A stretch of 64,000 bases of DNA from Oligella urethralis DSM 7531 (GCF_000372065.1 NZ_AQVB01000008.1:27287-91286), one strand, 5' to 3'; positions 1 through 9,136 are shown, counted from the first letter of the stretch. Program-made: numbers and translations. The notes: generated by a model not told the origin, from the letters alone.

Positions 1-2
1 TG

Positions 3-230
3 GTATTTTATGGCTATGAGCCTCAAGCCCAATGGCTCAAGGGGCTACCCATTGACCTTGATGATAAAGGCTACATTGAGGTGGATTTTCGTACGGCACA
101 AACGGCGGTGCCCTCTTTGTATGCTATTGGCGAGGTCACACGAAGGCAGCATCCTTGTGTGGTCACGGCGATGGCTGATGGGGTGACAGCGGCTAAGGCA
201 ATACAGCGGGCGTTGGATTTAGGGGTTTAG
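3..230 (+). CDS. FAD/NAD(P)-dependent oxidoreductase, thioredoxin-reductase-like (3' fragment)
   Basis: Open frame entering from the left edge and ending at TAG 228-230; only the last 75 residues are present. The motif SLYAIGEVT followed by a QHPCVVTAMADG stretch matches the C-terminal FAD-binding part of thioredoxin-reductase-like flavoproteins (usual form GxFAxGDVT followed by an alanine-rich helix). The N-terminal FAD and NADPH Rossmann motifs and any redox CxxC lie outside the window, so disulfide reductase activity cannot be judged. The stop overlaps the 3' end of the convergent btuF gene by 4 nt. It could equally be a ferredoxin-NADP reductase-like member of the family. Confidence 0.7.
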   Translation, partial: VFYGYEPQAQWLKGLPIDLDDKGYIEVDFRTAQTAVPSLYAIGEVTRRQHPCVVTAMADGVTAAKAIQRALDLGV

Positions 231-1096
231 TGTGTGGCTTTGTGAAGCGCAGCACAGATGCTTGGCAAGGTATGGATAAAGCGCAAGCTTGGGCGGTGCA
301 AAATATCCACATCAACGCTAATTAGCTGCTCGGCTTGCACAGTGAGACCAAGCTTTTGCAGGCGAGCTAGGACAGCAGCTTGGGCGAGTTGTTTGCCATT
401 GGCTTGATCGCTGCGATAGCCGTGGATTATAAATTCTGGCCGCTTGACTAAGAGTGCTTCCGGATCGACTAAAAAACTGCTTTGCTTGATATCAGCAAAG
501 ATATTCTCAGCCTGACAGCCTTTAAGCGCTGCGCTAAGAAAGCTCTGATCGCTGATACTGTAGAGGGGTTGCTCAGCAATCAGAAAAAATACACTTTTGC
601 CTTGACGACTTGCGTACGTGGCAGTCATCTCCCGCCAAGCCATTTCGAGCTGTTGAATTTTATCTTCGATGAGCGCTGCTTTTTGGGGATCCGTTTGTGC
701 TAGGGCTAGCAGTTGACGCCAATCAGCAAAAAGTGCCGGCACGCTCTGTGGCTGAGAAATCCATAGTCTCATGCCGAGCTTGCGGGCGATTTTTTCAATG
801 CTGACTGAGCTTGAGTAGCTTAATAAAATATCCGCACCATAGCGTAGCAGTAGCTCTTGATTGGGCTCCAAGCCAGAGCCAATGCGGGGTAGCTTTTTAG
901 CTGCTGCTGGGTAGTTGCTATACGCATCCACCGCAACTAATTGCTGTTGCAGCTCTAAATCATACACCATCTCGGTCAGATGTGGTGCCAAGCTAATTAG
1001 CCGTGGAGGCGACTGTTCAAGCGCCCACGCCTTGGTGGTGAGAAAGAGTAAATTTAAGCTTAAAGTAATTAAGCAAAGCCATTGTTTTATCTGCAT
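227..1096 (-). CDS. btuF: Cobalamin (helical backbone metal) ABC transporter substrate-binding protein, BtuF-like
   Basis: 289 aa. A signal peptide is visible (Met1 to about Ala25, AWA/LEQ cleavage) with no lipobox, so the mature protein should be periplasmic. The core opens with RLISLAPHLTEMVY, then VAVDAYSNYP and LPRIGSG, the pattern of BtuF/FhuD-type class III binding proteins with two lobes joined by one long helix. By family it should hand cobalamin to a BtuCD permease. No BtuC or BtuD is in the window. The gene lies 81 nt downstream of btuB on the same strand, behind a riboswitch specific for cobalamin, which supports B12 rather than siderophore as ligand. The start lacks a strong Shine-Dalgarno. 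A hairpin with a T-run lies in the gap before it and may reduce its expression relative to btuB. Confidence 0.85.
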   Translation of the reverse strand: MQIKQWLCLITLSLNLLFLTTKAWALEQSPPRLISLAPHLTEMVYDLELQQQLVAVDAYSNYPAAAKKLPRIGSGLEPNQELLLRYGADILLSYSSSVSIEKIARKLGMRLWISQPQSVPALFADWRQLLALAQTDPQKAALIEDKIQQLEMAWREMTATYASRQGKSVFFLIAEQPLYSISDQSFLSAALKGCQAENIFADIKQSSFLVDPEALLVKRPEFIIHGYRSDQANGKQLAQAAVLARLQKLGLTVQAEQLISVDVDILHRPSLRFIHTLPSICAALHKATH

Positions 1097-1108
1097 TGGA
1101 TAAACTAA

Positions 1109-1160
1109 AAAAGCTGCTTATGGGAAGCTTAGATTTTACTCCCACTTAAAGCAGCTTTTG
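1109..1160 (-). terminator. Intercistronic hairpin with T-run between btuB and btuF
   Basis: On the minus strand an 11-bp perfect stem (AAAAGCTGCTT with AAGCAGCTTTT), extended by a GGGA/TCCC-like inner pairing, is followed by a run of T. It looks like an intrinsic terminator placed between two genes that otherwise form one operon, so it may act as a partial terminator or a 3' stabiliser of btuB mRNA. Confidence 0.55.
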
Positions 1161-1177
1161 AAGGAACTAAGGAACAA

Positions 1178-3070
1178 TTATTGCTTGGGCTGCCAACTTA
1201 GGTTGACAAAGACATTGCTGCCTTGGCCGCGATAGCCGTGACTTGGCGCATATTTTTTATCGAACACATTATTCCAATGAAGTTGTGCCGAGAATTCCTT
1301 GCTCAGTTGCGCTTTGGCAGATAAATTCACAATGCCATAACCGCCTAAACGCTTTTCAGGTGTGTTGTCCTTATCATCAAAGCGTGAGCCGATGTGCATA
1401 AACTCAGCGCCTAACTCAAAGCGTTCATAACGTTGTACTACACCAGCACGATAGACTTGACGCGCCCGACGTAATAAACGCTTTTTAGTGCTGTCATCCT
1501 TGTGATCCAAGAAGTCTGCACCTGCGTAAATTAGCGTAGTGCCAAAATCGTGGGAGGCATTTAGGCTGATACCACGAATGCTTGCTTTTTCCGTGTTACT
1601 GGTAGAAGCTGGGAACATGCTAAGGTCATAGGGATTGATCAAGTCACGGTACTTACTATGAAAAGCACGTAAACTGGCTGAGCTAGTCTCATTTTCAAAG
1701 CTAATATGGGCTTCGAGATTACGCGATTTTTCAGGTTTTAGCTCGGGGTTGCCCTTAAAGCCCCATTCAAGTGGTGCATAGAGATCATAAAAGCTTGGCA
1801 TTCTAAAACCAGTATTTGCCGCCACCCCCACAGTGACTTCCTCTGTGATATCCAGGTCATACGCTAAGCTACCGGTCGTGCGAGCGCCATAATCTGTGTA
1901 GCGATCGTTTCGGATGCTTGCTTGCACATGATGACGATCCATAAAATGGCCTTGGTAAATCGCACCAAAGGAATTGGTGTTGCGTTTGTTTTTATCAAAT
2001 TGGCTTGAAGAAGCAATGCGCTCTTTGTAGCCTTCATAAAACACGGAGATGATTTGATCAGGCGTGAGGCTGAAGTCATGCTGCCAGCTAAAACTATTTT
2101 GATAGTTGCGATTATTTGAGTCACCGAAAGGACCGTTGTTAAACATGGAGGTTTTCACAAAGCCATAGCGCAAGGTGCTCTGCCACCAATCGGTGATTTT
2201 ATTGCTGTTGCTAACACCGTAAACCTGCTGACGCTGTTTGACATGGGCACCGACGGGATCAAATTGACCCGCATCATAATCCCCATTTAAATAACTATTA
2301 AAAAAGTGCACACCAATGCGTTGTTCAGGCGCCCAGGTCCAACCGAAGCTGCCACTTAGGCTATGTTGCTGATAACCGTCATCGTCCGGATGATAGCTAA
2401 AGACATTGTCTTTGGTGGTGGCATTATAACCATCGGATCTGGCATAAAGCGCATTGAGGCTGTAATCAAAGGTGCCATCAGCGCCTGAGAAGCCAGCGCC
2501 ACTGCGGGCCGTACCCTGGCTGCCAAAGCCAATATCTGCATAGGGGCTAAAGTCGCGGATCTCACCAGGAGCCACTTCGGTCACTAAATTAACCACTCCG
2601 CCCATGGCACTTGAGCCCCATAAACTGCTGGCAGAACCACGAACCATCTCAACCCGCTCAAAGGCACGAGGATTGAGGGTGCCCCATGGGATACTGTTAC
2701 CGCTCACCGGATTATTGATGCGGATACCGTTTAGCATAATCAAGTTTTGATCACCCCATGCACCGCGCATGGAAATACCTGATGTAGTCTGCGGACCGCC
2801 ACTATCGTACATTTGGATGCCGGGTTGGCGTGCTAGCGTGCGCAAAATCGTAGCGTCAGTTGATTGACGTAGTTGCACGCCGTCAATCACTGAGATATCA
2901 CCAATGGCACGATCGATGGTTTGGGCACTACGAGAAGCAATAACTACTAGCGGTGGTAATGGTTGAATTTCCGGCTGCGTATGTTGAGTGTCGGTGCTTT
3001 GTGCTGTTGCAGTAGATGTAAATACATAAGCGACAGCCAAGGCTGTCGTCAAGGAGGAGACTTTAAACAT
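1178..3070 (-). CDS. btuB: TonB-dependent outer membrane cobalamin receptor, BtuB-like
   Basis: 630 aa from the chosen ATG. A signal peptide covers about residues 1-23 (ATA/QS). A TonB-box-like stretch LVVIASR lies near 41-47, followed by a plug domain (MRGAWGDQNLIMLNGIRIN, RVEMVRGSASSLWGSSAMGG) and a beta-barrel to the C-terminus. By family it imports cobalamin across the outer membrane using TonB/ExbBD energy. The frame is open up to a GTG at 3100, but that codon sits inside a hairpin. The ATG at 3070 has an AGGA sequence about 8 nt upstream and begins a proper signal peptide, so it is preferred. The cobalamin riboswitch upstream strongly supports the substrate. It leads a btuB-btuF operon divergent from metH. 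Confidence 0.9.
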   Translation of the reverse strand: MFKVSSLTTALAVAYVFTSTATAQSTDTQHTQPEIQPLPPLVVIASRSAQTIDRAIGDISVIDGVQLRQSTDATILRTLARQPGIQMYDSGGPQTTSGISMRGAWGDQNLIMLNGIRINNPVSGNSIPWGTLNPRAFERVEMVRGSASSLWGSSAMGGVVNLVTEVAPGEIRDFSPYADIGFGSQGTARSGAGFSGADGTFDYSLNALYARSDGYNATTKDNVFSYHPDDDGYQQHSLSGSFGWTWAPEQRIGVHFFNSYLNGDYDAGQFDPVGAHVKQRQQVYGVSNSNKITDWWQSTLRYGFVKTSMFNNGPFGDSNNRNYQNSFSWQHDFSLTPDQIISVFYEGYKERIASSSQFDKNKRNTNSFGAIYQGHFMDRHHVQASIRNDRYTDYGARTTGSLAYDLDITEEVTVGVAANTGFRMPSFYDLYAPLEWGFKGNPELKPEKSRNLEAHISFENETSSASLRAFHSKYRDLINPYDLSMFPASTSNTEKASIRGISLNASHDFGTTLIYAGADFLDHKDDSTKKRLLRRARQVYRAGVVQRYERFELGAEFMHIGSRFDDKDNTPEKRLGGYGIVNLSAKAQLSKEFSAQLHWNNVFDKKYAPSHGYRGQGSNVFVNLSWQPKQ

Positions 3071-3082
3071 GAACAATCCTGT

Positions 3083-3101
3083 GAATGTGCGACCCCGCAC
3101 A
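3083..3101 (-). promoter_or_regulatory. Hairpin next to the btuB ribosome binding site
   Basis: On the minus strand ATGTGCG-GGGT-CGCACAT forms a perfect 7-bp stem with a 4-nt loop. It ends a few nt before the AGGA Shine-Dalgarno of btuB and lies just downstream of the cobalamin riboswitch. Position suggests the expression platform, acting on translation initiation, but pairing with the aptamer was not modelled. Confidence 0.5.
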
Positions 3102-3107
3102 TAATGA

Positions 3108-3305
3108 TAAAAAACCAGGTAGATTGCGGGCTGGTATCGGGCTTGAAAAATTAGATAGGAGACAAATTAATCATTACCGTTGCGGGGGCAGCACAGTTTT
3201 GCTCAGTTCCTAAAGGAGTGGGTGGAGTATGAGCATCCTGTTTCCCATTTAACTTACGCAGCGACAGAATGGTGTTCTATTTAGCCGTAAGCACCCATCA
3301 ATCCT
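3108..3305 (-). promoter_or_regulatory. Cobalamin riboswitch (B12 element) controlling btuB-btuF
   Basis: Read on the minus strand, the leader contains the ordered conserved blocks of the AdoCbl/cobalamin riboswitch: GGTGCT near the 5' end, TTAAATGGGAAACAGG, then GCTGCCCCCGCAACGGTAA, and finally AAGCCCGATACCAGCC just before the btuB leader hairpin. The CCCCGCAACGGT core and GCCCGATACC block are diagnostic. Binding of the cofactor is expected to repress btuB expression. The exact 5' and 3' limits are approximate. Confidence 0.93.
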
Positions 3306-3311
3306 GCAAGT

Positions 3312-3340
3312 ATTGTAACAAAAATTCATTTTTTTATTAG
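3312..3340 (-). promoter_or_regulatory. Candidate promoter of the btuB riboswitch transcript
   Basis: A -10-like TACAAT (minus strand, 3312-3317) sits about 8 nt before the first conserved riboswitch block, so transcription would start just ahead of the aptamer. A -35 at 17 nt spacing would be CTAATA (3335-3340), which is poor. That segment lies inside the left arm of the inverted repeat 3334-3375. Confidence 0.4.
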
Positions 3341-3375
3341 GCGAGGGCTCATAATTAGGGGCTTTCGCCTAATAA
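3334..3375. repeat. Perfect 11-bp inverted repeat between btuB and metH
   Basis: TTATTAGGCGA (3334-3344) and TCGCCTAATAA (3365-3375) are exact inverted copies separated by 20 nt. No T-run follows on either strand, so it does not look like a terminator. It overlaps the -35 region predicted for the btuB leader and lies upstream of metH, so an operator for a DNA-binding regulator is possible. No regulator family is recognised from the arms. Confidence 0.55.
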
Positions 3376-3477
3376 GTGGTGTTTAAAAGCAACAAAATGT
3401 TATCAGCTCACACCAGCCCAAACTGCTTTTAAAGCGCCGTGCCTTTAGCATCAAGTGTGTGAGACGAAGTCTAGGCC

Positions 3478-3506
3478 GTGTTTAGTGAAGCGGGCTGACG
3501 TATAAT
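3478..3506 (+). promoter_or_regulatory. Candidate metH promoter
   Basis: A consensus -10 TATAAT lies at 3501-3506, 37 nt before the metH start. The hexamer 17 nt upstream (GTGTTT, 3478-3483) is a weak -35. The 5' UTR would be about 30 nt, ending in the AAAGGG Shine-Dalgarno at 3532-3537. Confidence 0.45.
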
Positions 3507-3543
3507 ATAAGACTTTATTTTTCTTTGTTTTAAAGGGTTTGTC

Positions 3544-6500
3544 GTGTCTTATCCAACCTTGCCTTATCCAATCGATTCTTATACACATGGGGCGGAGTTT
3601 GCCCGTCGTCTCAGCGGCGATGATATTTTGCTGCTGGATGGGGCGATGGGAACGATGATTCAGACCTACAAACTGGGTGAGCAGGATTTTCGGGGCGAGC
3701 GTTTTGCCGATCATCATAAGGATGTAAAGGGTAATAACGAGCTACTTTCTCTGGTGCGTCCAGATATTATCGCTGCCATTCATGAGCAGTATTTAGCGGC
3801 TGGCGCAGATATTATCAGTACCAATACCTTTGGTGCGACGCGCGTGGCGCAGGGTGATTATGATTTGCCAGAGATTGCTTATGAGTTGAATAAGGCCTCG
3901 GCTGAGTTGGCCAAGGCCGCCGTGTTGAAATACAGCACCCCAGAGCAACCCCGTTTTGTGGCGGGCGCCTTAGGACCGCAGCCTAAGACTGCTTCCATTT
4001 CCCCCGATGTGAATGACCCCGGTGCGCGTAATATCACCTTCGACCAATTAAGAGATGCCTATACGGAGCAGCTCCATGGCTTACTTGATGGCGGAATTGA
4101 TATTGTTTTATTAGAAACAATTTTCGATACGCTGAATGCCAAAGCCGCTATTTTTGCGGTTGAGACGGTGTTTGAAGAACGTGGTGTGCGCTTGCCTGTG
4201 ATGATTTCCGGTACGGTGACCGATGCTTCTGGTCGTATTCTTTCCGGTCAAACGGTTGAGGCCTTCTGGAACTCCGTGCGCCATGCGCGACCGCTGACCA
4301 TCGGCTTAAACTGTGCCTTAGGCGCCGCCCTGATGCGCCCTTATGTGGCGGAGCTGGCTAAGATCTGCGGTACCTATATCTGTGTTTATCCTAATGCCGG
4401 TCTGCCAAACCCCATGTCTGAAACCGGTTTTGACGAGACGCCCGATGTGACCTCCTCCTTACTTAGGGAGTTTGCAGAGGCGGGCTTTGTTAACGTGGTT
4501 GGCGGCTGTTGCGGTACCACACCTGAGCATATTACTGCCATTCGGGAGCAAGTACGTGGTGTGCCGGCACGCAAGGTGCCAGAGATTCCAATTAAGACGC
4601 GTTTGTCCGGTTTGGAGCCCTTAAATATTGATGAAGACAGCTTATTTGTCAACGTCGGGGAGCGGACTAACGTAACTGGCTCCAAGGCTTTTTTACGCTT
4701 GATTCGCGAGGAGAAATACGACGAAGCCTTAGCGGTGGCGCGCCAGCAGGTGGAAAATGGGGCGCAGATTATTGATATTAATATGGACGAGGCCATGCTA
4801 GATGCTAAGCAATGCATGGTGCGTTTTCTGAATCTCATCGCTTCGGAACCAGATATCTCACGGGTGCCGATTATGATCGATTCTTCCAAATGGGAGGTGA
4901 TTGAGGCCGGCCTGAAGTGTATTCAAGGCAAAGCGGTCGTTAACTCGATCTCCATGAAAGAGGGGGTGGAGGAGTTTAAAGCGCATGCAAAATTATGTAT
5001 GCGCTATGGTGCTGCCGTGGTGGTGATGGCATTTGATGAGCAGGGTCAGGCCGATAATTTGCAACGGCGTATCGAGATTTGCGAAAGAGCCTATCGGATC
5101 CTGGTTGATGAAGTCGGTTTTGCACCGGAAGATATTATTTTCGACCCCAATGTCTTTGCCATTGCCACTGGGCTAGAAGAGCATAATCGCTACGCCATGG
5201 ACTTTATCGAAGGGGTGAAGTGGATTCATGAGAATCTGCCGCATGCACGTATTTCCGGTGGTATTTCCAATGTCAGTTTTTCGTTCCGTGGTAATGAAGT
5301 GATGCGTGAAGCCATTCATACCGTCTTTTTATACTATGCCATTCGTGAGGGATTGACCATGGGCATTGTTAACGCCGGTATGTTGGGCGTGTATGCCGAG
5401 TTGGATCAGCTCACCCGTGATTTGGTTGAGGATGTGATTTTTAATCGCAGTGAGCCGGTAGGTAAAACCGATCCGCATGATACCCGAACTAATACTGAAC
5501 GTCTGGTGGAGCATGCTGAAAGCGTGCGCGGCAATGTCGTGCGTAAAGAGGAGGATCTGAGTTGGCGTGAAGCGCCAGTGCGTCAGCGCCTGATTCACGC
5601 CATGGTTCATGGCATCACAACCTATATTGTTGAAGACACAGAAGAAGTTCGTCAGGAAATTACCAATGCCGGCGGTCGTCCGATTGAGGTGATCGAAGGG
5701 CCGTTAATGGACGGCATGAATATTGTGGGTGATTTGTTCGGCGACGGTAAAATGTTCCTACCACAGGTGGTCAAGTCGGCCCGTGTGATGAAGGAAGCAG
5801 TGGCGCATTTGGTACCTTTTATTGAGGAGGAAAAGCGCCAGATTGAAGCGGCCGGAGGTGATGTACGCGCCAAGGGTAAAATTGTAATTGCTACGGTCAA
5901 GGGCGATGTACACGATATTGGTAAAAATATTGTGGACGTGGTACTGCAGTGTAATAACTTCGACGTGGTGAATATGGGCGTGATGGTACCCGCTGCCGAT
6001 ATTCTTAATAAGGCCAAAGAGGTCAATGCAGATATTGTTGGTCTGTCCGGTCTGATCACCCCCAGTCTTGAGGAAATGCAGTTTGTGGCGGCGGAAATGC
6101 AACGCGACCCTTATTTTACGGAGCGCAAAATTCCTTTAATGATTGGCGGTGCTACCACTAGCCGTGTACATACCGCAGTTAAAATCGCCCCGAATTATGA
6201 GGGACCAGTGATCTATGTGCCGGATGCCAGCCGTTCGGTGGGTGTTTGTACGGCTCTGGTGTCTGATGACGTGGATAGCTTTGTCGAAAAACTCGACCAG
6301 GAATATGAACAGGTGCGTCAGCGTCATGCGAATCGCAAGGCTAATCCTCTGATTTCCATTGAAGAAGCGCGGGCGAATCGGGTTGCCATCGATTGGAGCA
6401 ATTACACCCCACCTAAGCCGAAGTTTATTGGCCGTCGTGAGATCGTGAATTTTGATTTAGCGGAGATTGTAAAGTACTTTGACTGGGGACCGTTCTTTAA

Positions 6501-7320
6501 TTCGTGGGGGCTTTTCGGTAAGTACCCAGCCATTCTAGAGGATGAGGTCGTGGGCAAAGAGGCGCAAGAGCTATTTGCAAATGCCCAAGTCATGCTTAAA
6601 AAAATCATTGACGGTCGCTGGTTGACAGCCAGTGGCGTGGTAGGCTTTTATCCTGCCAATTCGATTAATGATGACGATATTGAGCTGTATACGGATGAGT
6701 CTCGTTCTGAGGTACTACTGACTTGGCGCAATCTACGTTCTCAAGGCAAAAAGCGTACTGGTATCGCTAATAAATGCTTAGCGGATTATATTGCCCCTAA
6801 GGCGAGCGGTGTCCAAGACTATATTGGCATGTTTGCCGTTACCGGTGGTTTGGGTATTGAAAAGCATGTTGCACGGTTTGAGGCCGAGGGCGATGATTAT
6901 TCATCGATTATGATTAAGGCGCTAGCCGATCGCTTTGCCGAGGGCTTGGCGGAGGCCTTACACCATCGTGTACGTACCGATCTCTGGGGCTATGTGCCGG
7001 ATGAGCACTTAGATAATCAAGCCTTGATTGATGAGAAGTATCAAGGCATACGGCCAGCGCCTGGCTATCCAGCCTGTCCTGAGCATACGGTCAAAGCGGC
7101 AATGTTTGAGGTGCTGGCGCCTGAGCATATCGGTATGCAACTCACTGAGAGTTATGCGATGATTCCAGCTTCTAGTGTGTCTGGTTTTTATTTTAGTCAC
7201 CCCGAGTCTTCATACTTTAATGTGGGCACCATTGGTGATGATCAGTTGCATGATTATGCTGAACGTTGCAATATCTCTCTTGGACAAGCAAAACGTCAGC
7301 TTAGCAGCGTGCTTGAGTAG
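3544..7320 (+). CDS. metH: Cobalamin-dependent methionine synthase
   Basis: 1258 aa, close to the usual 1227-1260. It transfers a methyl group from 5-methyltetrahydrofolate to homocysteine through methylcobalamin in the cytoplasm. All four modules are visible. The homocysteine barrel carries zinc ligands Cys257 and Cys322-Cys323 (GLNCALG, GGCCGTT). The pterin-binding barrel begins near residue 370 ([11 protein letters not shown]). The cobalamin domain has the cofactor motif DVHDIG with axial His790. The C-terminal AdoMet reactivation domain has YPACPEHT and [11 protein letters not shown]. The GTG start has AAAGGG 6 nt upstream; no better ATG lies near the N-terminus. It is divergent from the B12 uptake operon, whose product it needs. 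Confidence 0.97.
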   Translation: MSYPTLPYPIDSYTHGAEFARRLSGDDILLLDGAMGTMIQTYKLGEQDFRGERFADHHKDVKGNNELLSLVRPDIIAAIHEQYLAAGADIISTNTFGATRVAQGDYDLPEIAYELNKASAELAKAAVLKYSTPEQPRFVAGALGPQPKTASISPDVNDPGARNITFDQLRDAYTEQLHGLLDGGIDIVLLETIFDTLNAKAAIFAVETVFEERGVRLPVMISGTVTDASGRILSGQTVEAFWNSVRHARPLTIGLNCALGAALMRPYVAELAKICGTYICVYPNAGLPNPMSETGFDETPDVTSSLLREFAEAGFVNVVGGCCGTTPEHITAIREQVRGVPARKVPEIPIKTRLSGLEPLNIDEDSLFVNVGERTNVTGSKAFLRLIREEKYDEALAVARQQVENGAQIIDINMDEAMLDAKQCMVRFLNLIASEPDISRVPIMIDSSKWEVIEAGLKCIQGKAVVNSISMKEGVEEFKAHAKLCMRYGAAVVVMAFDEQGQADNLQRRIEICERAYRILVDEVGFAPEDIIFDPNVFAIATGLEEHNRYAMDFIEGVKWIHENLPHARISGGISNVSFSFRGNEVMREAIHTVFLYYAIREGLTMGIVNAGMLGVYAELDQLTRDLVEDVIFNRSEPVGKTDPHDTRTNTERLVEHAESVRGNVVRKEEDLSWREAPVRQRLIHAMVHGITTYIVEDTEEVRQEITNAGGRPIEVIEGPLMDGMNIVGDLFGDGKMFLPQVVKSARVMKEAVAHLVPFIEEEKRQIEAAGGDVRAKGKIVIATVKGDVHDIGKNIVDVVLQCNNFDVVNMGVMVPAADILNKAKEVNADIVGLSGLITPSLEEMQFVAAEMQRDPYFTERKIPLMIGGATTSRVHTAVKIAPNYEGPVIYVPDASRSVGVCTALVSDDVDSFVEKLDQEYEQVRQRHANRKANPLISIEEARANRVAIDWSNYTPPKPKFIGRREIVNFDLAEIVKYFDWGPFFNSWGLFGKYPAILEDEVVGKEAQELFANAQVMLKKIIDGRWLTASGVVGFYPANSINDDDIELYTDESRSEVLLTWRNLRSQGKKRTGIANKCLADYIAPKASGVQDYIGMFAVTGGLGIEKHVARFEAEGDDYSSIMIKALADRFAEGLAEALHHRVRTDLWGYVPDEHLDNQALIDEKYQGIRPAPGYPACPEHTVKAAMFEVLAPEHIGMQLTESYAMIPASSVSGFYFSHPESSYFNVGTIGDDQLHDYAERCNISLGQAKRQLSSVLE

Positions 7321-7340
7321 AGTTTAGCTTTAATCGATAA

Positions 7341-7348
7341 GGGGGGGG
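7341..7348 (+). promoter_or_regulatory. Eight-G tract acting as the ribosome binding site of the MmyB-type regulator gene
   Basis: A run of eight G lies 4 nt before the ATG at 7353, in place of a mixed Shine-Dalgarno. Homopolymer G tracts in this position can slip during replication and change Shine-Dalgarno strength or spacing; that is an inference here. A second run of eight G occurs right after the EamA stop codon near 62868-62876. Confidence 0.45.
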
Positions 7349-7352
7349 TAAC

Positions 7353-8147
7353 ATGGCGCGTTTTGGTTCACTCAAACAAAAGGAATTAGGCGATTTTCTG
7401 CGTCAGGCGCGAGCTAAGGTGACTCCCGGTATGGCGGGGCTACCCAATTATGGGCGCCGTCGCACGCCGGGACTACGGCGTGAGGAGGTGGCTCAATTAA
7501 GCGGCATCAGTGTGACATGGTACACCTGGATTGAGCAGGGTCGTGACTTGAGAGTGTCGGCTGAGGTTTGGTCGGCACTAGCTGATGCGCTGCATTTAAA
7601 CCCGGTGGAACGAGCCTATTTATTTCAACTCGCTGAGCAAAGTGATCCGGATCGGGAAAAGGCCTCCGCCGGTAGTTTGCCATTGTTCTTGGCGGATTCG
7701 GTGCAACAGATAAGCACACCTGCCTATATTCTGGATAGGTATTGGAATATTCTTTATTTTAATCCGCAGTTAGACGATCTGTTTGCTAACTGGCCTAGCT
7801 GTCAGGTGGGAAGCGCTGCGAATTTGCTGCGTTTTATTTTCTTAGAGCCCCAGGCGCGCCATATTATCGTCGATTGGGAGGAACGGGCGCGGCGTTCAGT
7901 GGCCGAGCTACGTGCTGATATTGCGCCTTTTATGGAAGAAAATGAGGTGCGAGAGTTTCTCGACAGCTTTAGCAGTCTCAGTGAGGAATTTGCTCAGTTT
8001 TGGGGGCAGCGTGCGGTGCAAGCCAGAGAGGGTGGCAGTCGCAGCTTTAATCATCCGCAATTAGGTGAGTTAAGCTTTGAACAACTCACCTTCAGACTGG
8101 CCACGCATCTGGACTATAAATTAGTGATGTTAATTAAGCACTCATAA
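7353..8147 (+). CDS. Helix-turn-helix transcriptional regulator with MmyB-like ligand-binding domain
   Basis: 264 aa. An N-terminal XRE-type helix-turn-helix (about residues 10-80) has RRTPGLRREEVAQLSGISVTWY, typical of the HTH_31 type. The C-terminal half (about 105-260, starting PAYILDRYWNILYFN) matches the PAS-like MmyB domain that binds a lipid or other small ligand in the family. Such regulators usually control a neighbouring dehydrogenase or transporter. Here the upstream neighbour is metH (32 nt gap, same strand) and the downstream neighbours are the convergent crotonase gene and an MFS exporter. Targets are not evident. Confidence 0.85.
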   Translation: MARFGSLKQKELGDFLRQARAKVTPGMAGLPNYGRRRTPGLRREEVAQLSGISVTWYTWIEQGRDLRVSAEVWSALADALHLNPVERAYLFQLAEQSDPDREKASAGSLPLFLADSVQQISTPAYILDRYWNILYFNPQLDDLFANWPSCQVGSAANLLRFIFLEPQARHIIVDWEERARRSVAELRADIAPFMEENEVREFLDSFSSLSEEFAQFWGQRAVQAREGGSRSFNHPQLGELSFEQLTFRLATHLDYKLVMLIKHS

Positions 8148-8212
8148 GCTACCGCTTGAGATAGGACTTGACACCTTCGTCGCATGCTGCAACATGAGGG
8201 GCTAGCTCTTAA

Positions 8213-8998
8213 CTAGGAGCTCCATACCGGTGCCCGCTTTTGAATAAAGGCATCAATGCCTTCGGCTACATCATCCTCCATCATATTTTGTGCCATTACC
8301 TCGCTCGCATAGGCATAAGCCTCGGCGAGCGGCATCTCAAGTTGCTGATAAAACATGCGTTTGCCATAACGAACCGCAGCATTGCTTTTGGCGACAATAT
8401 CATCGACTAAACTCTGTACCCGTGCGTCAAGCTCGGCGGGTGTTACTACGTCATTAATCAGCCCCCACCGTTGAGCGCTGTGGGCATCAATAAAGCGTCC
8501 GGTAAAGAGCATTTCAAAGGCTTGCTTAGTTGGTACATTACGACTTAATGGCACCGCCGGGGTAGAGCAAAAGAGACCGACATTGATCCCCGATACGGCA
8601 AACTTCGCCGTGTCCGCACTTATCGCTAAATCACACGCCGCCACTAATTGACAACCGGCAGCGGTGGCAATGCCTTGTACCTTAGCAATGACGGGGACTG
8701 GCAAAGCACGAATTAGCTGCATTAACTGACCGCAGCGAGTAAATAGCTCACGGTAGTAATTTAAATCGGGTTTGCTGCGCATCTCCTTAAGATCGTGCCC
8801 GGCACAAAAAGCTCGACCCTGCGCCTCAATCACCACGCAACGTAGTGTCGTGTCCTCCTGCAAGGGTGCTAAGTAGTCGATTAAAGCCTGTAGTAGCGCC
8901 TCGGATAAGGCATTAAACTGATGGGCTCGATTTAGGCTAATGGTGATCACGTCCTCTTCGCGACGGGTGAGGATCAGTGCTTGATCAGCGTTGGGCAT
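8213..8998 (-). CDS. Enoyl-CoA hydratase/isomerase (crotonase) family protein, ECHDC3-like, catalytic acids absent
   Basis: 261 aa single crotonase domain. The CoA oxyanion-hole segments are recognisable (CAGHDL around 65-70, and AAGCQL at 113-118). Aligned by eye to classical hydratase, the two catalytic glutamates are replaced: the first (GGCEL) is Gln117 and the second (usually in QPEILLG) is Gly137. True 2-enoyl-CoA hydration is therefore unlikely. This resembles the ECHDC3-type subgroup, whose reaction is not settled. Start ATG 8998 has a strong AGGAGA 5 nt upstream. It is convergent with the MmyB-type regulator and divergent from the MFS gene. Codon use is like its neighbours. Confidence 0.8.
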   Translation of the reverse strand: MPNADQALILTRREEDVITISLNRAHQFNALSEALLQALIDYLAPLQEDTTLRCVVIEAQGRAFCAGHDLKEMRSKPDLNYYRELFTRCGQLMQLIRALPVPVIAKVQGIATAAGCQLVAACDLAISADTAKFAVSGINVGLFCSTPAVPLSRNVPTKQAFEMLFTGRFIDAHSAQRWGLINDVVTPAELDARVQSLVDDIVAKSNAAVRYGKRMFYQQLEMPLAEAYAYASEVMAQNMMEDDVAEGIDAFIQKRAPVWSS

Positions 8999-9136
8999 AT
9001 TGTCTCCTGGTGGCTGTTTTTATTCTTATAAGCATAGCATTTTCAAAAGCCTAGGGTAAATATCTGACTGCGGCCAAGGCTGCCTAATTTGGTAGAATAG
9101 CCCATCTTTTATAGGATTTAGAATGTTGGATGAATT

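Noticed and set aside
3068-3100. GTG start of btuB at 3100
   Set aside because: The codon lies in the leader hairpin, and the extra residues precede a proper signal peptide that starts at the ATG 3070 with a good AGGA.
3376-3543. A SAH or SAM riboswitch ahead of metH
   Set aside because: None of the conserved blocks of those elements could be found; only a TATAAT box and a Shine-Dalgarno are visible.
4386-6102. Long minus-strand open frames inside metH
   Set aside because: They are shadows of metH codon use, rich in Ser/Ile/Thr without domain motifs.
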